From Paulinella micropora (taxonomy: Eukaryota > Cercozoa > Imbricatea > Euglyphida): 64,000 bases of DNA. The notes beneath the pieces were generated by a model that did no database searches, had not been told where the DNA came from, and worked only from the letters and a program-made list of their open reading frames with translations. The translations under genes were made by a program, and so were the position numbers. Position 1 is the first letter of the stretch. Each line of letters opens with the position of its first letter. Of this stretch, positions 1-12,734 are shown piece by piece. The DNA is taken from contig BJOX01000131.1 of the NCBI GenBank assembly GCA_009731375.1, positions 263,275 to 327,274 of the forward strand. The letters run 5' to 3'.

Positions 1-48
1 TTCTCTCTTTGATGCATACCCTATGTATGTGTATGCGCATGGTGTCAG

Positions 49-517
49 CCGCCCGAGCCGCCCCCTGCCAGCAGCTCCAATGACAGATCCAGCGCAGGTA
101 TGTATGTATGTATGTATGTATGTATGCATGTATGTGAATATGTATGTATCTATGTGGCCAACAGCTCTGATGACAGCTCTAGCGCAGCGCACATATGTCT
201 GCATTTCAAAAGGACCATCATCACAATTAGCAAGATAGTTTAAGCGTAACTGACATTTCTCAAAAATTGTGCTCATGTGTGTGTCCGTTGCCTAGCCAGG
301 CTTTCCCAGAAATTCTGTTCATGTGTGTGTTTGTCCGTGGCTAGAAGAGAGCGCTAGCGAGGAGGAGAAAAGTGACGATTCCTCGCCCCCGTCGCCGCCT
401 CGGATCGTGCGAATTAAAGTTCCCAAACAGTTCCGCAAGAACTTGTTTGCTCAACCCTCTTCTTCTTCTTCTGCTTCTTCTTCTTCTTCTTCTTCTTCTT
501 CTTCTTCTTCTTCTTCT

Positions 518-549
<32 letters not shown>

Positions 550-637
550 CTCTTCTTCCTCCTCCTCCTCTATCTCACAGCTGCGCGAATCGCCTGCCTT
601 TAAGAAGCGCAAGCGGACGCTGTTCGCCCAGCAGGTT

Positions 638-696
<59 letters not shown>

Positions 697-709
697 GTCT
701 GTCTATCTG

Positions 710-749
<40 letters not shown>

Positions 750-782
750 CCTACCTACCTACCTACCTACCTACCTATCTAC

Positions 783-835
<53 letters not shown>

Positions 836-857
836 CATCTATCCATCTATCTATCTA

Positions 858-894
<37 letters not shown>

Positions 895-939
895 CCTACC
901 TACCTACCTATCTACCTATCTATCTATCTACGTATCTAC

Positions 940-971
<32 letters not shown>

Positions 972-1114
972 ATATCTATCTATCTATCTATCTATCTTCA
1001 GCGCTGATAGACCAAACATATCTATCTATCTTCAGGAACGCGATAGCCCAGGCGGGGCCCTTGCCTTGCCGTTTTCTTCTTCTTCTTCTTCTTCTTCTTC
1101 TTCTTCTTCTTCTT

Positions 1115-1174
<60 letters not shown>

Positions 1175-1561
1175 TTCCTTCTTCTTCTTCTTCTTCTTCT
1201 TCTTCTTCTTCTTCTTCTTCTTCTTCTTCTTCTTCTTCTTCTTCTTCTTCTTCTTCGCAGCTGCAACCGCCCTCCACTGTCCTTGCCTCTCCCTCCTCCG
1301 CCTCGTCTTCTTTCTCCTCGTTCTGCGCGCTCTCCCCAGCTGTGTGCTGCTCCCCCGAAGCAGCAGCCACCAGCCATCCGCCGCCTGTTTCCAGTGACTC
1401 CTCCCCATCCCTCGCCCCGCCCCTCCCTACCACCCCATTTCCAGGTTCTTCACCCGACTCTGCCACAGCTAGCCCCGACTCCTCTTCCTTCTCCTCTGCC
1501 TCTGCTAACCCTTCCTCCGCTTGGTCGGCTTCTGTCTCCGAGTTGCCTGCTTCAGGTCACC

Positions 1562-1607
<46 letters not shown>

Positions 1608-1658
1608 CTTCTGTTTCCTCCTCGCGTCTCCAGGCCGATTCCGCCTGCTTTAGATCCT

Positions 1659-1711
<53 letters not shown>

Positions 1712-1849
1712 CCCACCCGTCAAACCTTCATCGTCATCTATTTATCTTATTATGTATCTTCAGGGGAGGTCGGGGAGGGTGCCGCAGCAGAAGCAAAGCA
1801 GCCGGAGCTGCTGTCCACAAACTGTCCGAATCCAGCCTGCAACGCACTG
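49..1849 (+). CDS. PZP/PHD gene, exons 1-4: acidic, Ser/Thr-rich N-terminal region
   Basis: Exon 1 is Pro/Ser-rich; exon 2 opens with an acidic Ser stretch, then a short basic motif ([11 protein letters not shown]), about 45 Ser residues coded by TCT/TTC repeats, and a second similar basic motif ([11 protein letters not shown]). Exon 3 carries three more homopolymer tracts (Ser, Thr, Ser) and a Pro/Ser-rich stretch. Exon 4 contains CPNPAC. The basic motifs could be nuclear localisation signals (inference). The homopolymers are trinucleotide microsatellites, so their lengths need not disturb the frame. The link of exon 1 to exon 2 rests only on splice signals and phase. Confidence 0.7.
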
Positions 1850-2677
1850 GTCTCTATCTCTACATCTGTATCTATATCTATATCTCTATCTCTATCTATA
1901 TCTATATCTATAGATAATCTCTACATCTGTATCTATATCTATATCTCTATCTCTATCTATATCTATATATCTATATCTATATCTATATCTATGTCTAGAT
2001 CAACATGGATTACAACTCCATCTATCCATATCCATGTTTGTATGTAAATATGAGAGCTACGGGCGCAGTTGGCTTGTCTTACCTTGATCTATATCTGTAT
2101 CTATATTTTACATTAAGATTAAATAATTCTATCTATCCTGTCAATTTATGTCTTTATGTACATACAGGTGGAAGAGCTACGGGCGCAGTTGGCGAAGGCG
2201 CTGGAGGAGAGAGACCGCTACCAGGCACAGGTAGATGTGTTTGCAATATACTTATACAATATACATATAACTTACATATACATATGCATGGACGTATAGT
2301 TGGAGCTGCGTGAGCAGTTTGAGTCGGGTGTCAAGCCGATATACAATTTGTAGTATACATATACAATATATATGTACATAATTGGAGGAGCTGCGTGAGC
2401 AGTTTTTGAGTCGGGTGTCAAGCCGATATACAATTTACAATATGCATATACAATGGTACATATACTAGGAGTGAGCAGTTTGAGTCAGGTGTAAAGCCGA
2501 TATACAATTTACAATATGCATATACATATACGTATGCACATATATAGTTGGAGGAGCTGCGTGAGCAGTTTGAGTCGGGTGTCAAGCCGCGCCGTCACAA
2601 CCACACGCAGTACGTCGCTCAACCTGATATATATAGATATATATAATATATATATATATATACATATATACATATAC

Positions 2678-2711
<34 letters not shown>

Positions 2712-4184
2712 GTATGTATATATATATGTATATATATAAGGCGTATCTCAAAAAGAAAATGCCGGACTTGGATTCTATCTTTCTCTGGGAGGAAGGCCGA
2801 GATAGCTGGCATTATTCCATGTGCACACACTACGTGCCCGTAGAAACAGTGTTGCCAACCTATATGCATGGGGCATGGAACCCCGTCGAAGGAAGGAGAG
2901 AGAAAAAAATAAGGGAAATTCCTGAACATTTTTTTGGGGCGTCCGGAGATGGGATGTCCCTCATGTTCGGTCGTTGTTACCGAAGGGATGTCTCGCAATG
3001 ATCCTGTGTTGGAATGTCCCAGCATGCCCCAAAGACGTTCCACAGCATGCAGCATCCCCGAGCCTCAAGCTCATGTTCCGTGATAAATCCGAGATGGAAA
3101 ATCTTACACACTAAACTTAATTTTTTTTTTAATTTCAAACCCGTTCACTTTCGATTCTCGTTTTTTACGAAAAGAAGAATGAGATAGCTGGTGTTATTCA
3201 ATGTGCACAAAATACAGGACACGCGTGATAATATGAGGTACCTGTATGCATGGGGCTTTGGAACTCCGTGAGGGAAAAAAAGAAATGAAAAAAATTTGGA
3301 TGTCCTCCAAAAAAATTCGGGACGTCCCCAAAATGGGGATGTTCCTAATCTCGACGTCTCCCGAGCAGGGATGTCCCGGAATGTCCCTTCCGAGGGATGT
3401 GCTGGAGTGTCCGTACGAGTGCCCCGGGCCCATTGCATCCCCAGACCCCCAGCCCTTTCCAGCTCAGAAATCTAAGATCTCCAAACTCAAGGAGTGACCT
3501 GCCCCGAAACAGCCCGCCGCCTGACAGATTTGATCTTTCTGTCCCAAGCAAATGCGCTGGGCTATGTATATGATAAAGCGCATGCGACATCTCTGAGTCG
3601 CATAGGTACTGAACGAATATAATAGAGATTGAGCTCAGTGTCTCTGGACAAGAATGAGGGAAAACCACAGCACATCGATTCTGGGGCTTTCTTGGCCAGA
3701 AAAAATGCTAACTCTTTTTGGTTGTTTACGTCGCAAACCAGGGAGAACAGGACCGTACTAGGTCGCATTAGAGAGCTTATGGATAGATATATGCACCCTG
3801 AACTGTATCCTTGCCTGCGTCCACTTCGGACAGAAATCAATGAATACGAGGCTGAGGTACCAGACTTTATCTCGACTTTCCCAACAATTTGCAACGTTCT
3901 GTGTATCTCGATGTAGAATGTATACCATAGCATATGTGCAATTGCATGCTATTTCTACGGGGTTGTGAAGTATGCACATGAAATACAACCAACTATCTCG
4001 CCTTCTTCCTAAAGAGAGATAGAATCAAAGTCCGGCATTTTCTTTTGGACACCCCTTATATATTTATATCGAGAGAGAGAGAGAGAGAAAGAGAGAGGCC
4101 TGTCCGTCCGCATTATGCCTCTTTACGTCTATCTGTTGTGCTTGACATCGCTCGAACTGTCCGCCTTTCTACTGGCCTGAGAGA

Positions 4185-4216
<32 letters not shown>

Positions 4217-4235
4217 ATCCTGCTGCCACAAATAA

Positions 4236-4274
<39 letters not shown>

Positions 4275-4804
4275 GTTTTGTTTGTTTGCTGGCTTGCTCT
4301 CTTTCCTTCCTACCTACCTTCTTTCTTTCTTTCTTTCTCCAAGGCCGCGCGACCACAACCCGAATCGGGAGATAGGCCTGTCGGCGGACTACACTCCTGA
4401 CTTCTTCCAGGTATGTATGTATGTATGCATGCATGTATGTATGTATGTATGTATGTGTGTATGTATGTATGTCTGTATGCATGTATGTATCTGTGTATGT
4501 ATTGGTCCCACCGGGGACAATAGGTATGTAATGCATGAAATGTATGTATGTATGTATGTATATATATGTATGTATGTAGGCCAAGCACGTACAGCCCTAC
4601 TTTTCAAACCAGCCTTCCCCCAACGCCCTGCAACATCTCCAAGGCAACTCCTTTCCTCTCTTTCCTCTTTCTCTCGTGTATGTGTTTCTGTCTCGGGATC
4701 CAATGAGCATTTCTCCAAACGTAGTCGCTCCAAACCGACCCTCCTTTCCCTCCTTTCCCTCCGTCCTTCCCATCTTCCTAACCTAACTTGCTCCATATGC
4801 ATCC

Positions 4805-4844
<40 letters not shown>

Positions 4845-4914
4845 ATCTTTCTATCTATCTATCTATCTATCTATCTCTCTATCTATCTATCTATCTATCT
4901 ATCTCTCTCTATCC

Positions 4915-4945
<31 letters not shown>

Positions 4946-4971
4946 CATCTATCTATCCATCCATCCATCCA

Positions 4972-5002
<31 letters not shown>

Positions 5003-5058
5003 ATCTATATATCTATCTATCTATCTATCTATCTCTATATCTATCCATCTATCTATCC

Positions 5059-5100
<42 letters not shown>

Positions 5101-6617
5101 TCAACTAATCCGCTGCAGACACCGCGCCCCTGCCGCCCGAGACCGAAACAACCCCTCCTGCTGAGAAAGGTCTACATACATACATACATACTTGCATACA
5201 TACATACATACATACATACATACATACATACATACATACATCTGCCGCCTAATGTCGAAGGTGCTTCTGCCAAGAGCATTCTACATACATACATAATACA
5301 TACATAATACATACATAATACATACATAAATGCGTACACAATACATACTACAGGCGATGAGCTGTGGGCCGAAGTGCAGAACGTACGCACTGCATTGGAG
5401 CAGGTGAGACCTCTAACGTATGATATGATATGATATGGTAGGATAGGATAGGATAGGATAGGAGAGAGGATAGGATATTATATATGATATATGATATATG
5501 ATATGATATGATATGATATGATATCATATGATATGATATGATATGATATGATATGATATGATATGATATGATATGATATGATATAATATATGATATATGA
5601 TATATGATATATGATATATGATATGATATATGATATATGATATGATATATGATATATGATATATGATATATGATACATGATATATGATATATGATATATG
5701 ATATGATATATGATATATGATATATGATATGTGATATATGATATATGATATATGATATATGATAGATGATAGATGATATATGATATATGATATATGACAT
5801 TTGATATATGATATATGATATATATGATATATATGATATATATGATATATATGATATATATGATATATATGATATATATGATATATATGATATATGATAT
5901 ATATGATATATATGATATATATGATATATGACATATGATATATGATATATGATATATGATGTATGATGTATGAGATATCAGATATGAGATATCAGATATG
6001 AGATATCAGATATGAGATATCAGATATGAGACATGAGATATGAGATATGGGATATGAGATATATGAGACATGAGATATGAGACATGAGATATGAGATATG
6101 AGACATGAGATATGAGACATGAGATATGAGACATGAGATGAGATATGAGATATGAGGTATGAGGTATGAGATATGAGATATGAGATATGAGATGAGAGAT
6201 GAGATGAGATGAGATGATGTGATATGATGTGATATGATATGACATGCAGGTGCGTGAAGCAAATAATGAGCGGCGCGCGCGGCTGCGCGGGTTTGTCGGG
6301 CAGATCGAGCAGGCCAGGTCCAAACCTTGCAAATAAATATTATTTTTTTCATTAAAAAAATAAATGAATAAATAAATATATATCGTAAATAAATTAAACT
6401 CAAATAGCGTAAATAAAATAAGTAAAATTATGAGTATGACTTATAAGTATCGTTATCTTTGCACAGGCAAGCTGAGCTCCGCAAGGAGAAGGAGGAGATG
6501 GCCACGTGTCAGCGCTACGCCGAGCTACAGGAGAGAGAGACACAGAAACAGCTCAAGCTACTGGAGAAGGAGCATGAGCTGCAACACAATGAGGGCAAGG
6601 TCGAGCGGATGGATGAG

Positions 6618-6649
<32 letters not shown>

Positions 6650-6650
6650 C

Positions 6651-6682
<32 letters not shown>

Positions 6683-6683
6683 G

Positions 6684-6749
<66 letters not shown>

Positions 6750-7001
6750 CGGGCAACTGGCATCCTATCGATCTACCTTTCTACCTATCCCTATATGTTT
6801 ATTTATCCGTCTATGTTTCTACCTGTCTGTGTATGTTTGGTATGTTTACTGTTCTATTTATCTATTTATCTATGTATCTATCTATTGCTGGTTAGTTGAA
6901 GCGTCAGTCGAGTCAGCCCGCAGCCAAGGGTCCCTTCTACTTCAACTCGGGTACACAACACACACCCGTGGTGTTTTCGATCTGAAAATAATAATAATAA
7001 C

Positions 7002-7047
<46 letters not shown>

Positions 7048-7453
7048 GTAATAATATTCATAATCATGATCATAATTTATTAGTATACTGTATGCAGGTG
7101 CGACTCCCGAGGTGGTGTGTTCGATTTGCGGGGATGGGGACGCGGAAGAACACAACGAGATTCTCTTCTGTGACTGCTGCGACCTGGTCGCCAGAGATAA
7201 AGAGTGTATGTATGTGAGAGACAAAGAGAGGTGGTGGTTGGGGGGGGGGGCGAACGCGAAAGAAGGGAACGAGATTCTCTTTTGTGAATGCTGTGACCTA
7301 GGGGCATCCATGAATTCCTAATTGTATGCATTGATATATATGTTCGTGTGTGTGTGTGCGCGCGCGCGCGTGTGTGTGTGTGTGTGGGTTTTGCTTTGGG
7401 TAGGCTCTCCATCAGTTCTGCTACGGCGTGCCTATTCTGCCCACTGAGCAGGT

Positions 7454-7538
<85 letters not shown>

Positions 7539-7827
7539 GGATTAGTGGGTAGGCAGGTATATTTAGAAAGATGCATCGACGAGTAGCCAGGTAGGCAGCG
7601 TGCGCGTGAGCATGTATAACTATGTTCGTTTGCATGTGTTTGCGTACGAGCGTGCGTGCGCCCTTGTATGAATGATTATATTTGTATGTGTGTATGTGTA
7701 TATGTTGTATGTACATACACATTTATGTATGTATGTTTTATGTGTATGTTTGTGTGTGTGCCTGTTGCAGTGGCTCTGCGAGCCTTGTCGAAGCGTGTGC
7801 CAGCGACAGCAAACTAAGGACGGTCCG

Positions 7828-7862
<35 letters not shown>

Positions 7863-8082
7863 ATGCAGCATGTATGTCTGTATGTATGCATGTATGTATG
7901 ATGTAATTATGGATGTATTTGTGTGCTTGTGTAGGCGAGGCTAACCCGCACCGCAGCGTGGACATGCCCACCTGTCTGGTCCACACACACACACACGCAC
8001 ACACACACACACAGTCTCTTTCTTCCTCTTCTATCTCTCAGCGAGGACAAGCACAACTGTCTGGTCCACAAATCTCTCTCTC

Positions 8083-8146
<64 letters not shown>

Positions 8147-8907
8147 GATCGATCCATCCTCCCGACCTACCTGCTATTTACCTACTACCTACCTACCTAG
8201 CTCCATCTATCATACCTCCATCCATCTATCCATCGATATGATACCTGTCATCTCTCCCATCTATCGCTTACTCAATCCAAATCACATCATATGCTTTTAC
8301 ATAGATACATACATACATACATAAGGCATACATGACATACATATATCTGTAGGTTTGTCATCGACCCGAGGGTGCCTTCAAGCCCGTGCAGTTTGATCCT
8401 GACGCCGCCCTGTACAAGCACGAAGAGCCCTTTCCTACCTCCCCTGCCTGGGCCCACGTCGTGTGTGGTCGCTTCGCTTGCCCCTCCTCCTCCTGCTACT
8501 TCTGCTTCTTCTCTTTCTCGTCTTTTGCTGCTGCTGAATCTTCCTCTTGTGTCTCTTCTGTTTCTTTACACTCTTCTTGGTCTTCTTGTTCTGCTGCTGC
8601 CTATCTACCGACTTATCTATCTACCAACCTATCTGCCTACGTACCTATCTCTGTCTACCTAACTGTTTGTCAGGCCTGCTAGTGCCTGAGCTCTTCTTTG
8701 GCAACGCGCAAACCATGAAACCAATCCAGGTTCAGATTATCTGTATGCATGTTATATCTGTAAGTGTGTATTTATTCATGTATTTATGTCCCTTCCCTGT
8801 AGCACAAACAAGCACACACACACACACGCACACTCCGTGTCGCTCTCTTTAGGGGGTGGAAAACAAAACGATCGCGTCGCGGCGTAAACTGCGCTGTATG
8901 GTTTCTT

Positions 8908-8957
<50 letters not shown>

Positions 8958-9427
8958 AGGCGCGCTCTTGCAGATTTTATATGTGAGTACATTATAACTA
9001 TGCTATGTTATGCTTTGCTAAAAAATCCATTCCTCTGATCTATCAACCAATTTATCTGTTTGTCTGCATATCTACCTACCTAAGTATCTATCCGTATGTC
9101 CATTCACCTATCTATACACTTTTCATCAAGCCATCTATCATCTCTGTCCAACTATCCTTTCTACCCATCTATCTTATGCATGTATGTAGGTATTTATGTA
9201 TGCATTTGTGTGTTTTATGTATGGGCAGGTCTGCAAGAGTCGTGAGCCGGGTCTGGGTAAGGGTGGGGCATGCATTCAGTGCAACTCTACCAAGTGCGCG
9301 GTAGTATACATACACACATACATACATACATACGTACATACATAAATACATACATGTACATACATACATACTTGCACACGTACGTCGTGCTTACATGCAT
9401 ACAGATAAACCCCATACATACAGACAT

Positions 9428-9458
<31 letters not shown>

Positions 9459-10278
9459 NNNNNNNNNNNNNNNNNNNNNNNNNNNNNNNNNNNNNNNNNN
9501 NNNNNNNNNNNNNNNNNNNNNNNNNNNNNNNNNNNNNNNNNNNNNNNNNNNNNNNNNNNNNNNNNNNNNNNNNNNNNNNNNNNNNNNNNNNNNNNNNNNN
9601 NNNNNNNNNNNCCCCCCCCCCCCCCCCCCAAAACACAGACACACACACCACACACACATACACGCCAAAACTGTATATACCTAAGTGTATGTATGTATTT
9701 AACACATAATCTATATGTACTAAGGCTGCAGTGCATCCACAGTGCGCCCTGGAGGCCGGACTTGAAATGGACCTAGGTTCAAATGCAGCTTGCATACATG
9801 TTTATATTTTTTAATGTATATTTATTGTATGTACGTATGACCGTATGTAATAAATACATACATACACATACATACATACATTCACACATACACACATACA
9901 TGCATAATACATAGACACCTCCAGCGTGTTGGTGAGGGATTGTGGCGTGCATACATACATACATACATACATACATACACACACACGTACATACATAGAT
10001 GCCTGCACGCATGCTGATGTAGGCACGGGAGGCCACGGGGACCGCTGGCGAGTGCGCTGCCCGAAGCATCGCCGCACCCTCCCCAAATACCGCAACAAGG
10101 TTCATATACCCACTCTAACTCAACAAAGACCCACAACTCTCCCTTGGAATTAGCAACAACAGAATATTGGCCGTAATTCACGTAGACATAGCGCGGAAAT
10201 GCCGAAAATTGCTGCTGATGCGCAGACGTTCAAGTACACCGACAACACCAAAGTCAACGAAGTCACACCAGAGGTGCG

Positions 10279-10347
<69 letters not shown>

Positions 10348-10358
10348 ACCAAAGTTTA

Positions 10359-10426
<68 letters not shown>

Positions 10427-10610
10427 TATTACTATCTTAGGACGCTCAGCGCTCGATGCGTCTGTCATCGTCGCTCTTCGACACCCTCGAGGTGCAGATA
10501 ACAAAAACATCAACATATACATATGAATATGAATATGAATATGAATATGAATATGAATATGAATATATTTAGGAACCTGAGGACGAAGGCCCGCTTTTGC
10601 CGACGGCAGG

Positions 10611-10652
<42 letters not shown>

Positions 10653-10743
10653 CCTACCTACCTATCTATCTCTACCTACCTACCTATCTATCTATCTGTC
10701 TGTCTGTCTGTCTATCTGTCTGTCTGTCTATCTGTCTGTCTGC

Positions 10744-10788
<45 letters not shown>

Positions 10789-10800
10789 GCTCGCTCTCGT

Positions 10801-10896
<96 letters not shown>

Positions 10897-11629
10897 NNNN
10901 NNNNNNATCTATCTATCTATCTATCTATCTATCTATTTTTCTTTCCATCCATCCATCCATCTATCTATCTATCTATCTATCTATCTAACTATCTATCTAT
11001 CTATCTACCTCTATCATCTATCTACAGCGGCTGAATCAAAATCCAGAGACAACAACGGGGTTGAAGCAGCCGGCAGTCAGCGCCGAAAGAGCAAAGCGAG
11101 CTCAGGTGGCAGCAGCAGCGCCAGCGGGAAAAAGAGCTTGGATAAGACAAAGCGCTTCGATAAGACCGCTCCTGTGGAGAGCAGCGGGGAGAAACGTACA
11201 TGACACACACAAACATACACACACACACACACACAGCAACATACACACACATACACAGCAGCAGCAGCGCATACATAAATACATACCATGCATATACAAG
11301 AGCCTGGATAAGACCTTCCCCACCCCCCACCCCCGCGGACAGCAGCGGGGAGGAACGACACAACAAACACATACAGCCATATGTACATGCATACATACAT
11401 CCGTGCACGAATGCATGCATGCATACATATATATACATGCGACATGCGTGCACGTATATATGTACATGCATACGTGCCTGCAAGACCACAAGGGCCATCT
11501 ATGTTTCTAGCCAATCTTATCTGCCTATTATTCCTGCCTGTATTTATCTTTGTATTTCTCTATCAAAAATGCAAGATCCATGAAAACACATCCTGGTCAT
11601 TCCTATCTGTCCACTATCTTTTTCCCTTC

Positions 11630-11660
<31 letters not shown>

Positions 11661-11661
11661 C

Positions 11662-11714
<53 letters not shown>

Positions 11715-12657
11715 TTCTTCTTGTGTGTGTGTGTGTGTGTGTGTTTCTCCTCATGCTATCTATCCATCGATCTATCGTGTAGGGAAAAGCGTTGACTCAG
11801 CCAAGACGCAGAAGCCGCTGAAAAAGGCGAAGCGTGAACTGAGCAAGGTGACATAGTTATCATATTTATTATATAATATCATATGAATTATATTATATTA
11901 TATTATATTATATTGTATTATATTATATTACATTACATTACATTACATTGCATTATATTATATTATATTATATTATATTATATTATATTGTATTGTATTG
12001 TATTGTATTGTATTGCATTGCATTGCATTGTATTGTATTGTATTATATTATATTATATTAATGTTATGTATTATATTACATGACATTATATTACATGACA
12101 TTATGTTACATGACATTATATTATATTATATTATATTATATCATATTAAATTATATTATATTATATTAATATATTATATTATATTATAGTTATATATTAT
12201 ATTATATTATATTATATTATATTATATTATATTATATTATATTATATTATATTATATGACCATTTATCGTATATTTGCAGACTATCATTTTGCATTTAAT
12301 TATGCTGTGTTATTCTATAGTGCGCTATGTCGTTATGTTCTTAAGAGCGGGGGCAGCCAAGCCAAGCAGATGACACTTGCCACGGATGTTGTAATGTGCT
12401 CCGCTATGTTGTTCTGTTCTGAAGGGCGTAGGCAGCAAGAGCAAGCAGACGCCTTTGGTCGCGGTGCCTGCGGGACCGAGGGAGGAAGAGGAAGCCCCAA
12501 GCGACGGACCCTACTGTAAAACATGCACATACATATGCAATATACATATACGCGATATATGTACACTTGGGAAGGGGGGATTATGTATGTGTGAACGACA
12601 TTGTGTGCAGTATATGTATACGTGTGTAAGTATGCGAGTATGTCTGTATATATACAC

Positions 12658-12690
<33 letters not shown>

Positions 12691-12700
12691 TGTATGTATG

Positions 12701-12734
<34 letters not shown>

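Noticed and set aside
635-1000. Long Tyr/Leu/Ser/Ile reading frames across CTAT repeats (also at 4803, 6613, 7453, 62050)
   Set aside because: Tetranucleotide repeats are open in all three frames on one strand; they lie inside introns or spacers and carry no codon bias or domain.
2516-3055. Overlapping frames across the intron 6 TIR element
   Set aside because: They cross microsatellite, exon 6 and the transposon end without a consistent product.
5348-6403. Overlapping Ile/Ser/Tyr/His-rich minus-strand frames
   Set aside because: Artefact of the GATAT satellite; the region is an intron of the plus-strand gene.
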